DNA of 64,000 nucleotides from Paenibacillus_AR mesotrionivorans (lineage in GTDB: Bacteria > Bacillota > Bacilli > Paenibacillales > NBRC-103111), in contig NZ_JBJURJ010000012.1 of NCBI RefSeq assembly GCF_046098205.1, forward strand, positions 1-64,000. Reading direction: 5' to 3'. The position numbers and the translations under genes were made by a program. The notes under the pieces are model-generated. The model was not told the origin of the DNA, searched no databases, and was given only the letters and a program-made list of their open reading frames with translations. Positions 7,793-16,574 of the stretch are shown here, one piece after another. How positions within the stretch are numbered: the first letter of the stretch is position 1; each line of letters starts with the position of its first letter.

Positions 7793-8866
7793 TTACATCA
7801 GGAGAAAGAAGGCAAAACCGAGAATCACGTAAACGGTCAGCAGCAGGACACCCTCGTACCAGTTAGTGGAGCCGTCCCGGGAAATGGAGGAGGCAATAAA
7901 GACAGCCACCCCAATGGCCACCAGCTCGTGGATGGTGAACACAATATCCATGGTTTGACCCATCAAGGCGCTGACGATTACAAGAACCGGAGCCACAAAC
8001 AGGGCGATCTGCAGGCTGCTGCCAACAGCGATTTCCACAGCGGCGCCGATTTTGTTCTTCAGGGCCAGCATAATGGCGGCGGAGTGCTCTGCAGCATTGC
8101 CTACAATGGCGATGACGAAGGCGCCCACGAACAGCTCGGATAAGCCGAACCGGTGGGAGAAGTCCTCCAGCGTCCCTACCATCCACTCGCTGACCAGGGC
8201 TACCATAACGGTTGCCAGGACCAGAAACAGGATCGAGAGCTTTTTGCTCCAGGCGGCTTCCCCATGTTCTACCGCCTCGTCGGCCAATTCATTCTTATGG
8301 GTGACCATGGAAAACAGCAGCCAGAGAAAATAAGCGGCCACCAGCAGAATAGACACCGTCAGGCTCAGTGTGGTCAGATGCTCGTGGTTCATCCGCGAGG
8401 CGAACATAGCCGGGATAAACAAGGCGATGACCGACAGCAGCATCAAGGACGAGCTGTGGGAAGCCATCCGGATGTTGTAGGTCTGGTTCTTGAATTTGAG
8501 CCCACCCAAAAGCACGCTTAATCCCAATACCAGAAGCAGGTTGCCGATAATGGAGCCGGTAATACTGGCCTTGACGGTATCGAACAGGGCGGGTTTGCCG
8601 TTAACGGCATCCTTGATCAGGATGATGGCGATAATCAGCTCGGCGGCATTGCCGAAGGTTGCATTCAGGAACCCTCCGAGCCGGTCACCGGCATAGTGGG
8701 CGACACTTTCCGTAGCCCTGCCCAGGAATCCCGCCACAAAAATAATCGCAACGCCGGCCAAAGCAAACTGGAGAATCGACGACAGCCCCAGATAATGGGC
8801 ACTGCCGCTGGCAATAAAGGTCAGGCCCAAGGCGAGATAAAACCAATTTTTCTTCAACAGCAACAT
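7793..8866 (-). CDS. cax: Ca2+/H+ exchanger, CaCA superfamily (CAX/YfkE-like)
   Basis: The product (357 aa) is an integral membrane antiporter with about ten or eleven hydrophobic segments. The two alpha-repeat signatures of CAX exchangers are present: GNAAELIIAI in the first half and GNAAEHSAAI in the second, each carrying the acidic residue needed for cation binding. It most likely exports calcium in exchange for protons, like B. subtilis YfkE. An acidic loop (DEAVEHGEA) separates the two halves. On the minus strand AAAGGGTGG lies nine bases before the ATG. It stands alone, convergent with ylaN. Confidence 0.92.
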   Translation of the reverse strand: MLLLKKNWFYLALGLTFIASGSAHYLGLSSILQFALAGVAIIFVAGFLGRATESVAHYAGDRLGGFLNATFGNAAELIIAIILIKDAVNGKPALFDTVKASITGSIIGNLLLVLGLSVLLGGLKFKNQTYNIRMASHSSSLMLLSVIALFIPAMFASRMNHEHLTTLSLTVSILLVAAYFLWLLFSMVTHKNELADEAVEHGEAAWSKKLSILFLVLATVMVALVSEWMVGTLEDFSHRFGLSELFVGAFVIAIVGNAAEHSAAIMLALKNKIGAAVEIAVGSSLQIALFVAPVLVIVSALMGQTMDIVFTIHELVAIGVAVFIASSISRDGSTNWYEGVLLLTVYVILGFAFFLLM

Positions 8867-9018
8867 GCAGCATGCGCCACCCTTTCCGTATGAATAAAAT
8901 GCGTCCTCTGCCCGCTTTTTGGAGCGGGAATAAGAATCCTAATCGATTATATACAGGACTGGCTTTTTCTGACAAGCTGAAATTGCGGGGAAGAAAGGAG
9001 ACCGGCCTGTCTGTCTCG

Positions 9019-9048
9019 TTGACGTTGGACGGCTTCCGTTATTATAAT
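9019..9048 (+). promoter_or_regulatory. Promoter of the Asp23-family gene
   Basis: TTGACG (9019-9024), an 18-base spacer and a perfect TATAAT (9043-9048), 35 bases before the ATG. Confidence 0.75.
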
Positions 9049-9083
9049 GAAGGGGAAACGATTGCAGCAAAGGAGTGGAAGCC

Positions 9084-9464
9084 ATGTCCGACATGATTGA
9101 AACGGGATTGATCCGCATATCCGATGATGTGGTGGCAACCATTGCAGGCTTGGCGACCTTGGAAACGCCGGGTATCACGGCTATGTCCGGAGGAATCTCC
9201 GAAGGGTTCGCCAAACGGTTGAGCGGCAAAAATGTGCAGAAGGGGATTACCGTGGAAGTAGGCCAGGTAGAGGCCATTGTCCATCTGCGCGTAATCGTCC
9301 AGTATGGCTCGAAAATTCAGGAAGTATGCCGGGAGCTGCAGTACAATGTCCGGGAAGCCATTGAGAATATGACAGGCCTGCGGGTTGTGGAGGTCAATGT
9401 CAAGGTGGAGGGTGTGTCTTTCCGTGAAGAAGAGACGGAGGAGCCCCAGAAGCTGCTAAAATAA
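9084..9464 (+). CDS. Asp23/Gls24 family envelope stress response protein
   Basis: The product (126 aa) is a member of the Asp23/Gls24 (DUF322) family. Conserved features are the ISDDVVATIAGLA start of the domain, the MSGG turn, and the VIVQYGSKI strand leading to VREAIENMTGL. In B. subtilis, relatives YqhY and YloU influence membrane or fatty-acid homeostasis; in staphylococci Asp23 is a membrane-associated alkaline-shock protein. The protein has no signal peptide, so it is cytosolic or membrane-peripheral. AAAGGAG lies eight bases before the ATG at 9084; a GTG three codons upstream overlaps that site. Monocistronic with promoter and terminator. Confidence 0.9.
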   Translation: MSDMIETGLIRISDDVVATIAGLATLETPGITAMSGGISEGFAKRLSGKNVQKGITVEVGQVEAIVHLRVIVQYGSKIQEVCRELQYNVREAIENMTGLRVVEVNVKVEGVSFREEETEEPQKLLK

Positions 9465-9478
9465 GTGCTCCGGATACG

Positions 9479-9516
9479 AAGAAGGAGAGGCTCCGATTGG
9501 GGCCTCTCCTTCTTTT
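9479..9516. terminator. Bidirectional terminator between asp23-like gene and ftsW
   Basis: A 13-bp inverted repeat (9479-9491 and 9502-9514) is followed by T-rich sequence. It lies between two convergent genes, six bases from the ftsW stop codon. Confidence 0.75.
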
Positions 9517-9522
9517 CCCGAT

Positions 9523-10710
9523 TTACCGGGATACCGCCTGTTTCTTCCGGTTATTGTGCGCCGCTGTACCGCGGCTGTGGGCTTCCTCCGCCTCCCGGTT
9601 ATAATCCCGGGATATCCCCAGGAGTATGCCGAGGCTGGCCAGAGTGACCAGCACCGAGGTGCCCCCGTAGCTGATCAGCGGCAGCGTCACTCCTGTCAGG
9701 GGAATGGAATTGGTCACTCCGCCCAGATTGATTAACGCCTGAATGGCAATGGTGCCGATAATGCCGATCCCCGTCAGGCTGGCGAAGGTGTCCGTTGCAC
9801 GCAGCGCCACAATGATGCCCCGCCAGATGAACAGGAGATAAACCAGCAGGAAGAGGGAGCTGCCGAGAAACCCCAGTTCCTCCCCGATAATGGAGAAAAT
9901 AAAGTCATTGTGGGGCGCGGGCAAAAAATGAAGCTTTTGGATGCTTTGGCCGAAGCCCGCTCCCGTCCAGCCGCCATGGCCAAAGGCATAAAGCGATTGG
10001 ATCACATGAAAGCCCGAGCCGGTTTCGTCCGCCCAAGGGTCCAGGAAGGTGGTAATTCTCTCCATCCGGTAGCCGAATTCGGAATTGGCCAGGAACATAA
10101 TAACCAGGACCACAGAAACCAAGGCTCCACCCACGGCTCCCAGGAAAGCCAGCTGCTTCAGATTGGCTCCTCCGACAATGATGACCAGGAGCGCCCCCAT
10201 GGAGAGGATCACGGCAGAGCCGAAGTCCGGCTGCAGCATAATCAGGAACGCTACCATACCTACGATGAACAGGGCGGGAAGCAGGCCTTTTTGGAAGTCG
10301 CGGAACTTCTCTTCCTTCTTGGCGATCAAAGCGGCCAAGTACATCACAACTGCAATCTTGGCAAATTCCGAGGGCTGCAGCTGAAGAGGTCCGATGGGAA
10401 ACCAACTCCGTGCGCCTTTTACTTCTTTGCCGATAAACGGGACCAGGACAAGAGAGATCATTACGATCATGAAAAAGAGGGGAGTCAGCTTCTTCAGCTT
10501 GGTATAATGGATATTCATGCAAAAAATCATGCCGATAATGCCCAGCACGATGCCGAGAATCTGTTTCTTGGTAAAAAACAGGGCATCCCCGTTGTAATAG
10601 GCTGCCGACATGGAGCTGGCGCTGAACACCATAATGAGTCCGAATGCAACCAGGGCGAAAGTCAGAATCAGCAGCAAAAAATCGGGAGTTCCCCTGCGGG
10701 TTGTATTCAT
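9523..10710 (-). CDS. ftsW: FtsW/RodA/SpoVE family peptidoglycan polymerase
   Basis: The product (395 aa) is a SEDS-family membrane glycosyltransferase that polymerises lipid II with a partner class B penicillin-binding protein at the septum. About ten membrane segments are visible. Diagnostic motifs are GARSWFPIGPLQLQPSE, the catalytic-region LQPDFGSAVILS, PAPHNDFIFSIIGEELGF and the C-terminal PLISYGG. This pattern favours FtsW over RodA; SpoVE cannot be excluded because paenibacilli carry several paralogues. It stands alone on the minus strand, away from the dcw cluster. No strong promoter was recognised; the ribosome site (GGGGGCG) is weakly placed. Confidence 0.88.
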   Translation of the reverse strand: MNTTRRGTPDFLLLILTFALVAFGLIMVFSASSMSAAYYNGDALFFTKKQILGIVLGIIGMIFCMNIHYTKLKKLTPLFFMIVMISLVLVPFIGKEVKGARSWFPIGPLQLQPSEFAKIAVVMYLAALIAKKEEKFRDFQKGLLPALFIVGMVAFLIMLQPDFGSAVILSMGALLVIIVGGANLKQLAFLGAVGGALVSVVLVIMFLANSEFGYRMERITTFLDPWADETGSGFHVIQSLYAFGHGGWTGAGFGQSIQKLHFLPAPHNDFIFSIIGEELGFLGSSLFLLVYLLFIWRGIIVALRATDTFASLTGIGIIGTIAIQALINLGGVTNSIPLTGVTLPLISYGGTSVLVTLASLGILLGISRDYNREAEEAHSRGTAAHNNRKKQAVSR

Positions 10711-10896
10711 GGCGTTGCATCACGCCCCCTACCTATGTAATCGAATCTCAGAACCTTAAGAATCCGGCTCCCAATGGGAGTACGATTCATGTTATCATGA
10801 TAGTATGTTTCCGGCACTTCCGCAAGGTGATGAAGCAAGAGAAAGAAGCGTCTTGGAATAGATAGATTCAGATCAAATAGTCGGAGGAGCTTTGTC

Positions 10897-12072
10897 ATGG
10901 GAGGACCAATAACGCTTGAAGCACTGTTTCCGGATATGGTTGCCTGGCGCAGACATTTGCACCAGAATCCCGAGTTATCATATCAGGAAGAAAGGACATC
11001 TGCTTTTGTGGCGGACCATCTGGAGGCGTTGGGGCTTCAGGTGAAGCGACATGTAGGCGGCTACGGTGTGGTCGGGGAGCTGAAGGGCGGCGGAAGCGGC
11101 CCTGTGATTGCTCTGCGTGCGGACATGGATGCGCTGCCCATTCAGGATGAAAAAAGCTGCGATTATGCCTCCGCAGTGCCCGGAGTGATGCATGCCTGCG
11201 GCCATGATGGCCATGTAGCCGCGCTGCTGGGAACCGCCCGGTATCTGGCCTCCCGCAGAGGGGAGCTGAACGGGACGGTCCGTTTTATCTTCCAGCCGGC
11301 GGAGGAGCTGAGTCCCGGCGGCGCCCAGCCCATGATTGCCGAAGGTGTGCTGGACGGTGTGGACGAAATCTACGGCGCACACTTGTGGACGCCTTTTCCC
11401 GCGGGGGAGATTATGACCCGCAGCGGGCCCATTATGGCGGCTGCCGATGAATTCCTGCTGGAGATTATCGGCAAGGGCGGACATGGCGGCCTGCCCCACG
11501 AAACCATTGACAGTCTTATGGTGGGGTCCCATCTGGTGGTGAATCTGCAGTCCATCGTCAGCCGCAGCCTCAATCCGGTGGAGCCCAGCGTTATCTCAGT
11601 GGGATCCTTCCATGCGGGCTCTGGCTTTAATGTTATTGCGGAAAAAGCCATCTTAAACGGCACCGTCCGGACCTTCGAGCACGGCCTCCGTATGCTGGCC
11701 CGGGAACGGGTGACCCGGGTTACGGCCGATACCTGCTCCATGTTCGGAGCCGACTATAAGCTGGATTACAAGCTTGGATACCCTCCGGTTATCAACCATA
11801 AAGCAGAGACCGAATGGCTGAGGGGGACCGCGGCGGAGCTGTTCGGAGCGGATCGGGTGAAGGAATGCCCTCTGATTATGGCGGGTGAGGATTTCTCCTT
11901 TTACCTGGAAAAGGTTCCGGGCTGCTTCTTCTTCGTTGGCGCCGGCAACAGGGAGGCGGGGATAACCGCCCCGCATCACCACCCCCGTTTCGATATTGAC
12001 GAGTCGGCCATTCTGCAGACCGCCAGACTGTTCTCGGGCCTTGTGCTGCGCAGGCTGACTGGGACATTTTAA
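10897..12072 (+). CDS. M20D amidohydrolase (N-acyl-amino-acid type)
   Basis: The product (391 aa) is a metal-dependent M20 peptidase-family amidohydrolase related to hippurate, N-acetyl-diaminopimelate and IAA-amino-acid hydrolases. Metal and catalytic motifs run in order: ALRADMDALPI, HACGHDGHVAALLG, FQPAEE (general-base glutamate), the dimerisation domain with GKGGHGGLPHE, and MAGEDFSF near the end. The natural substrate cannot be told. GGAGGAG precedes the ATG by nine bases. It lies alone between ftsW (divergent) and the CBS gene. Confidence 0.9.
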   Translation: MGGPITLEALFPDMVAWRRHLHQNPELSYQEERTSAFVADHLEALGLQVKRHVGGYGVVGELKGGGSGPVIALRADMDALPIQDEKSCDYASAVPGVMHACGHDGHVAALLGTARYLASRRGELNGTVRFIFQPAEELSPGGAQPMIAEGVLDGVDEIYGAHLWTPFPAGEIMTRSGPIMAAADEFLLEIIGKGGHGGLPHETIDSLMVGSHLVVNLQSIVSRSLNPVEPSVISVGSFHAGSGFNVIAEKAILNGTVRTFEHGLRMLARERVTRVTADTCSMFGADYKLDYKLGYPPVINHKAETEWLRGTAAELFGADRVKECPLIMAGEDFSFYLEKVPGCFFFVGAGNREAGITAPHHHPRFDIDESAILQTARLFSGLVLRRLTGTF

Positions 12073-12156
12073 ACCGGGTAAAGGACTGTCTCCGCGGGAA
12101 CTCTAGAGCTGCACCTTTTAGCTACCCTATAGGACCCCTAAGGAGGCAGGAGACCC

Positions 12157-12594
12157 ATGAACAAAACGGTAAAGGATATTATGACTACGGACTGTGCCAC
12201 CGTTACGCTGAAGGACAATGTGTATGAGGTGGCTGTGGCCATGTCCAAGCAGGATGTGGGCTTTATCCCTGTAGTGGAAGGCAAGCAGCTGATCGGCTGT
12301 ATTACCGACCGGGACCTGGTGGTCCGCGGTTATGCACAGAAGAATGAAGGCTCGGCCAAGGTGGAGAAGGTGATGAGCCGCGATATCACCACCGTAACGC
12401 CGGACACCTCCGTGGATGAGGCTGCCCAGCTTATGGCCGATAAACAAATTCGCCGTCTGCCGGTTGTGGAAAACGGCAACCTGGTAGGTGTGGTCTCCAT
12501 CGGCGACCTGGCAGTCCGCAGGAATTTCGAGAATGAAGCCGGAGACGCCCTGAGCAAAATTTCCGAGAAGGAATTTGCCGGCGCGGTGCACTAG
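12157..12594 (+). CDS. Tandem CBS-domain protein
   Basis: The product (145 aa) consists of one Bateman module: CBS 1 at about residues 5-62 and CBS 2 at about 70-127, both ending in the typical G-x-x-T/S-x-x-D-L pattern (GCITDRDLV and GVVSIGDLA). Such modules bind adenine nucleotides or SAM and act as energy or osmotic sensors; this one has no attached effector domain. Similar small proteins in Bacillales (YhcV, YkuL types) are often general-stress genes. AAGGAGG precedes the ATG. A terminator follows directly. Confidence 0.9.
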   Translation: MNKTVKDIMTTDCATVTLKDNVYEVAVAMSKQDVGFIPVVEGKQLIGCITDRDLVVRGYAQKNEGSAKVEKVMSRDITTVTPDTSVDEAAQLMADKQIRRLPVVENGNLVGVVSIGDLAVRRNFENEAGDALSKISEKEFAGAVH

Positions 12595-12612
12595 CAGCTG
12601 CAGCTCCTCCGT

Positions 12613-12647
12613 AAGCCCTGTCCCCCTGTGGGGATGGGGCTTTTTTT
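12613..12647 (+). terminator. Intrinsic terminator after the CBS gene
   Basis: AAGCCCTGTCCCC pairs with GGGGATGGGGCTT across a CTGT loop and runs into seven T. Confidence 0.85.
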
Positions 12648-12699
12648 GCGTGGGCATACTAGGGAGTGATTGAGAAACCGGAAGCGAGGATACACATAT

Positions 12700-14403
12700 A
12701 TGGAATGGAAAACCGGGGAGCCGCCTCTTTGGCTGCAAAAAGATCTCTCCTTATGGCTGGAAGCCGACCATCCGGAGGCTGCGGAGGCTGCAGCCATGCT
12801 GTCGGGGTTCGCCGAGCTGGTCAAAACACCGGGCAGCATGCACCAGTACCGGATGACCCCCTTTACCTTGTGGAATGCCGCAGCATCGGGCTTAAACGCC
12901 GACCGGATCTGCCGCTTCCTGCACGGGGCAAGCCGTTTTGGGCTGCCGCAGACGGTGCAGAATCAGATCCGCACCCTGATGGGCCGCTACGGCATGTTCC
13001 GGCTGACCCCAGCGGAGAATGGCCTTCTGCTGACAGCAGAATCCGGTGATGCACTTGGTCTGCTGGAGCAGCTGCCCGGGGTAAGCCGTTTTTTCGGCAG
13101 GCGGATGGACGAACGGAGTGTGGAGGTTGGGACAGCCTGCCGGGGGCTGCTGAAGCAGGAGATGGCCCGGGCCGGTTATCCGGTGGTGGATGAGGCGGGT
13201 TTTCTGCCCGGGGAAGCGCTGGCTGTCCGGTTTAAGGATAAGCTGATGAGCGGAGCCCCTTTCAGCCTGCGCAGCTACCAGCAGGAAGCGGTGGCAGCCT
13301 TCACCCGGCCGGATTACGGGGGCGGCAGCGGCGTTGTGGTGATGCCCTGCGGGGCGGGCAAAACGGTGGTTGGTTTGGCGGTGATGGCCAAATATGCCTG
13401 CGAGACCCTGATTCTCACGGTCAGCGGCACCTCCGTCAGCCAATGGAAGCGGGAGCTTCTGCAGAAAACCTCCCTTTCCGGGGAGTTCATCGGTGAATAC
13501 AGCGGCGAACGCAAGGAGGTCCGTCCCGTAACGATTGCTACCTATCATATCCTGACCCACGGGGCGGGGCGCAAGGAAACCGCCCATCTGGACCTGTTCC
13601 GCAGCCGGAACTGGGGCCTGATTATTTATGATGAGGTGCACCTGCTTCCGGCGCCGGTATTCCGGATGACGGCGGACCTGCAATCCGCCCGCAGGCTTGG
13701 CCTTACAGCCACCCTGATCCGGGAGGACGGGCTGGAGGCGGATGTGTTCGGGCTGGTGGGGCCCAAGCGCTACGAAATCAGCTGGAAGCAGCTGGAGAAG
13801 GAAGGATGGCTGGCGAAGGTGGAGTGTACGGAGGTGCGGGTTCCTTTTTCCGGGGAGGACCGGGAAAGCTACGATCAGGCGCTCCCCCGGGAGAAGATCC
13901 GGGTGGCGGCGGAGAATGCCCGCAAGCTGGAGATTCTGCGGAAGGTTCTGGAGGACTGCCGGGGGGATCGTGTGCTGATTATCGGACAATACCTGAACCA
14001 GCTGCGGCAGGTGGCGCAGGAGACAGGGATTCCGCTGATATGCGGAGATACGCGGCATGAGGAACGGGAGCGGCTGTTTCAAGCCTTCCGGCAGGGAGAG
14101 GTGCAGACACTGGTGGTTTCCCGGGTGGCCAATTTTGCGGTGGACCTGCCGGATGCTTCCGTGGCGGTGCAAATCTCCGGCAGCTTCGGCTCGCGCCAGG
14201 AGGAGGCCCAGCGGATGGGCAGGATCCTGCGCCCCAAATCCGGGGCGAATGCCGCCCGTTTTTATACGCTGGTGACCGAGGACAGCCGGGAACAGGATTT
14301 TGCCGTCAACCGGCAGCTGTTTCTGCTGGAGCAGGGGTACCGGTATGAGGTGAAAAGCGCTGCTGAGCTGGCAGAGGCGGCGGCCGGCCGGGAGCCCTTA
14401 TGA
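12700..14403 (+). CDS. Bacterial XPB/Rad25-type DNA helicase
   Basis: The product (567 aa) is an SF2 helicase of the XPB/ERCC3 group, which in archaea and eukaryotes opens DNA in repair and transcription. An N-terminal region (about 1-175) precedes RecA domain 1 with Walker A PCGAGKT, the DEVH box and LTAT, then the XPB-specific RED motif (IREDGLE), and RecA domain 2 ending in QRMGRILRPK. B. subtilis has no orthologue I know of. I prefer the ATG at 12700 with CGAGGA nine bases upstream; a TTG at 12670 preceded by GGGAG would add ten residues. Its stop overlaps the next start (ATGA), so the two proteins are translationally coupled. Confidence 0.88.
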   Translation: MEWKTGEPPLWLQKDLSLWLEADHPEAAEAAAMLSGFAELVKTPGSMHQYRMTPFTLWNAAASGLNADRICRFLHGASRFGLPQTVQNQIRTLMGRYGMFRLTPAENGLLLTAESGDALGLLEQLPGVSRFFGRRMDERSVEVGTACRGLLKQEMARAGYPVVDEAGFLPGEALAVRFKDKLMSGAPFSLRSYQQEAVAAFTRPDYGGGSGVVVMPCGAGKTVVGLAVMAKYACETLILTVSGTSVSQWKRELLQKTSLSGEFIGEYSGERKEVRPVTIATYHILTHGAGRKETAHLDLFRSRNWGLIIYDEVHLLPAPVFRMTADLQSARRLGLTATLIREDGLEADVFGLVGPKRYEISWKQLEKEGWLAKVECTEVRVPFSGEDRESYDQALPREKIRVAAENARKLEILRKVLEDCRGDRVLIIGQYLNQLRQVAQETGIPLICGDTRHEERERLFQAFRQGEVQTLVVSRVANFAVDLPDASVAVQISGSFGSRQEEAQRMGRILRPKSGANAARFYTLVTEDSREQDFAVNRQLFLLEQGYRYEVKSAAELAEAAAGREPL

Positions 14404-16061
14404 GCGTTCATGATCCGGACCTTGTCGCCATGAAGGAGGAGCTGGAAGCCGCATATAACGGTCTCCGGCCTTGGGCGAAGGAGGTTCTCCGCCTTCTGGT
14501 GGCCCGTTTCGGCCCTTTGCCGGCTGAGCAGGAGGAGCTGGCCCGGCTGGCTCTGCGGGAGGGACTGAGCGGAGCCCATGTCCGGGCTTCTTTGCGTCTT
14601 CTGCAAAGCAACGGACTGGTTCATGCGGTTCCCAAAGGCTGGAGGGAGCACCAATACCGGGTGCCGGAGGGGCATGCGGCCTTTTGGCAGGAGAAGCTGT
14701 TCCCGCGGCTGGAGCCGGAACCGGAGGAGGCGAGCTTCGGAGCGGAGGGTGTCCGTAATGAACCGGGAGATGCGGTGAAGGATGTGCTGCAGGTGCTTTT
14801 GGCTGCCTCACGGGGAGAGCTGAAGCTGCTGAAGTCGGGGGGATTGTCAGGCCAGTCCGTTCGCAGGCTGGAGCAGGTGCTACTGGCCCGGGATGGGGAG
14901 CTGGAAGCAAGCGGACTTGCAGCAGCCGTCCCCCACCGCTATGGCCCGGCTGTTGCGGGAGCACTTCATATGGCCGCGGCCTCCGGTCTTCTCCAGGTGG
15001 AGAACGGCTTGGTAAGGCCGGCAGGTGAGGCTGCTGCGGCTTGGCTCGGGAAGCCCTGCCGAGTCCTCCATCAGGAGCTGTATGCCATCTGGAAGAAAGC
15101 GGTTGCCCCCACCTTCAGCGGTTGGGAATTTCATGCCCTGTACGCGTTGGAGACGGCGGAGCCCGGACGCTGGTATCCCTTGAATCATCTATTTGACTGG
15201 TTGCGGGTGTGTGGTATGATGGATTTAGACTGCATGGCACAGATGGGTTTCATTTCCACACGGCTTGTTCCGCTGGGCGCGTGGGGATGGCTGTGTCTGG
15301 AGCAGCGGGATTCCGGCATGGCGTTTATGCTGCCGGCGCCTGTTGCCGCCCTGCGGGAGAAGGATTTTGAGCCCCGTTTTGCGGGGATTATCGTACAGCC
15401 TGATCTGGAAATCATTGTCCCTCCGGATCCGCCCCCTGGATTATGGTGGGTCCTCCTCCAATGGTGCGAATGGACAGTCCGCGGGGAAATTTCCGTGTTC
15501 CGTTTGACTCCCCGGAGCATAAATGCGGGACGGACTGCCGGAGGCTCTGTGGAAGCGCTGATTAGGCAGATGAGGGATTACAGCAAGGTTGATATAGATG
15601 AAGGAGTCATCCGCTTTATCCGGGAGCAGGGCCGAGCCCGTCCTGCGGAAAGCACTGCTGGCCCGGATATTCATGCCAAGGAGCCACCGGGTCCGGTCCG
15701 TGCGCTGGAGCCGCTGTTTGCCGGAGCGACGGCAAAGGATGGGCTTGTCCGGGAGCCCGGTGTTGCTGATGCGGCAGCTCCGGAACCGGAACCGCTGCCT
15801 GCGGAGGTTCCTGCCGCGTGGTGGACCTTGAACAGGCGCGGGCATCCCTCTACGGAGAAGGAGATGGTCCGCAGGGCCATCGCCATGAAGACGGCTCTCC
15901 GGGTCGGAACCGCCTGCGGAGAAGTGATGCTGGTGCCGCTGCGGATTCATGAAGAGGCGGAGGACTGGGTGCTGTACGGTATGCAGGGCAGGCTGGAGGT
16001 TAGGCTGAAGCCCCATGAATGGACAGGTCTCCGGCTGGTTTGGCCGGGGATACATGAATAG
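14400..16061 (+). CDS. XPB-associated protein with Helicase_C_3-like domain
   Basis: The product (553 aa) resembles the helicase-associated proteins (PF13625-like) encoded beside XPB in actinobacteria. The N-terminal third looks like winged-helix DNA-binding modules (about 20-85 and 120-210). The central to C-terminal segment contains the family signature GIIVQPDLEIIVPP followed by a helical stretch and FRLTPRSI. A variable Pro/Ala/Glu-rich linker (about 415-475) precedes a C-terminal part of unknown fold. No nuclease or ATPase motif was seen. The ATGA overlap with the helicase gene implies a stoichiometric complex, probably in DNA repair. Confidence 0.78.
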   Translation: MSVHDPDLVAMKEELEAAYNGLRPWAKEVLRLLVARFGPLPAEQEELARLALREGLSGAHVRASLRLLQSNGLVHAVPKGWREHQYRVPEGHAAFWQEKLFPRLEPEPEEASFGAEGVRNEPGDAVKDVLQVLLAASRGELKLLKSGGLSGQSVRRLEQVLLARDGELEASGLAAAVPHRYGPAVAGALHMAAASGLLQVENGLVRPAGEAAAAWLGKPCRVLHQELYAIWKKAVAPTFSGWEFHALYALETAEPGRWYPLNHLFDWLRVCGMMDLDCMAQMGFISTRLVPLGAWGWLCLEQRDSGMAFMLPAPVAALREKDFEPRFAGIIVQPDLEIIVPPDPPPGLWWVLLQWCEWTVRGEISVFRLTPRSINAGRTAGGSVEALIRQMRDYSKVDIDEGVIRFIREQGRARPAESTAGPDIHAKEPPGPVRALEPLFAGATAKDGLVREPGVADAAAPEPEPLPAEVPAAWWTLNRRGHPSTEKEMVRRAIAMKTALRVGTACGEVMLVPLRIHEEAEDWVLYGMQGRLEVRLKPHEWTGLRLVWPGIHE

Positions 16062-16081
16062 ATGAAAGGCGTGAGGCTGCC

Positions 16082-16528
16082 GTGAGCATAATGGAGAAAC
16101 AAGCATTGGATATGTCGGCCCTGCTGCTTCGCGCATATGAATTGGGCGATCTGATTCTCGCCTCGCAGGAGGCGGCGCGGTATTTGGCCGAAAAGGAGAG
16201 GCTGTCGGGGGATCCGGTGGCCCAGGAATTGATTGTAACGCTGGGGAAGAAGAAGGAGCTTTTCGAGGAATGCCAGCGCTTCGGGCATTTTCATCCCGAG
16301 TATCATAAAGCTATGGATGCGGTTAAGGAGATTCAGGACCGGCTTGATGCGCTGCCCAGTGTGCAGGGTTTCAAGGAAGCGGAGAAATCGCTGGATGATT
16401 TGCTGTACGAGGTATCCGCACTGATTGCCGGAGCCGTATCGGATACGGTGAAAGTGCCCTCTAACGACCCGCTGCCCAAACAGGGCGGCTGCAGCTCCGG
16501 AGGGAGCTGCAGCGGGCGCTGCGGTTAA
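16082..16528 (+). CDS. ricF: RicF/YlbF family regulator with C-terminal cysteines
   Basis: The product (148 aa) is a YlbF-family protein, a subunit of the RicA-RicF-RicT (YmcA-YlbF-YaaT) complex that carries iron-sulfur clusters and promotes RNase Y-dependent mRNA maturation, competence, sporulation and biofilm formation. The helical YlbF core (about 10-120) is followed by a Gly/Ser/Cys tail with three cysteines (GGCSSGGSCSGRCG), fitting a cluster-binding role. I use the GTG at 16082, five bases after GAGG; an ATG three codons later is possible. It follows the XPB pair by 20 bases, so it is probably co-transcribed. Confidence 0.85.
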   Translation: MSIMEKQALDMSALLLRAYELGDLILASQEAARYLAEKERLSGDPVAQELIVTLGKKKELFEECQRFGHFHPEYHKAMDAVKEIQDRLDALPSVQGFKEAEKSLDDLLYEVSALIAGAVSDTVKVPSNDPLPKQGGCSSGGSCSGRCG

Positions 16529-16574
16529 AGGCTGCGAAGCCGGCCGGAGAGCCTTGATCTCAACAAGGAGAACA

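Noticed and set aside
12892..14172. Minus-strand frame of 426 codons
   Set aside because: It is a GC-rich shadow of the XPB helicase gene; the helicase motifs on the plus strand are decisive.
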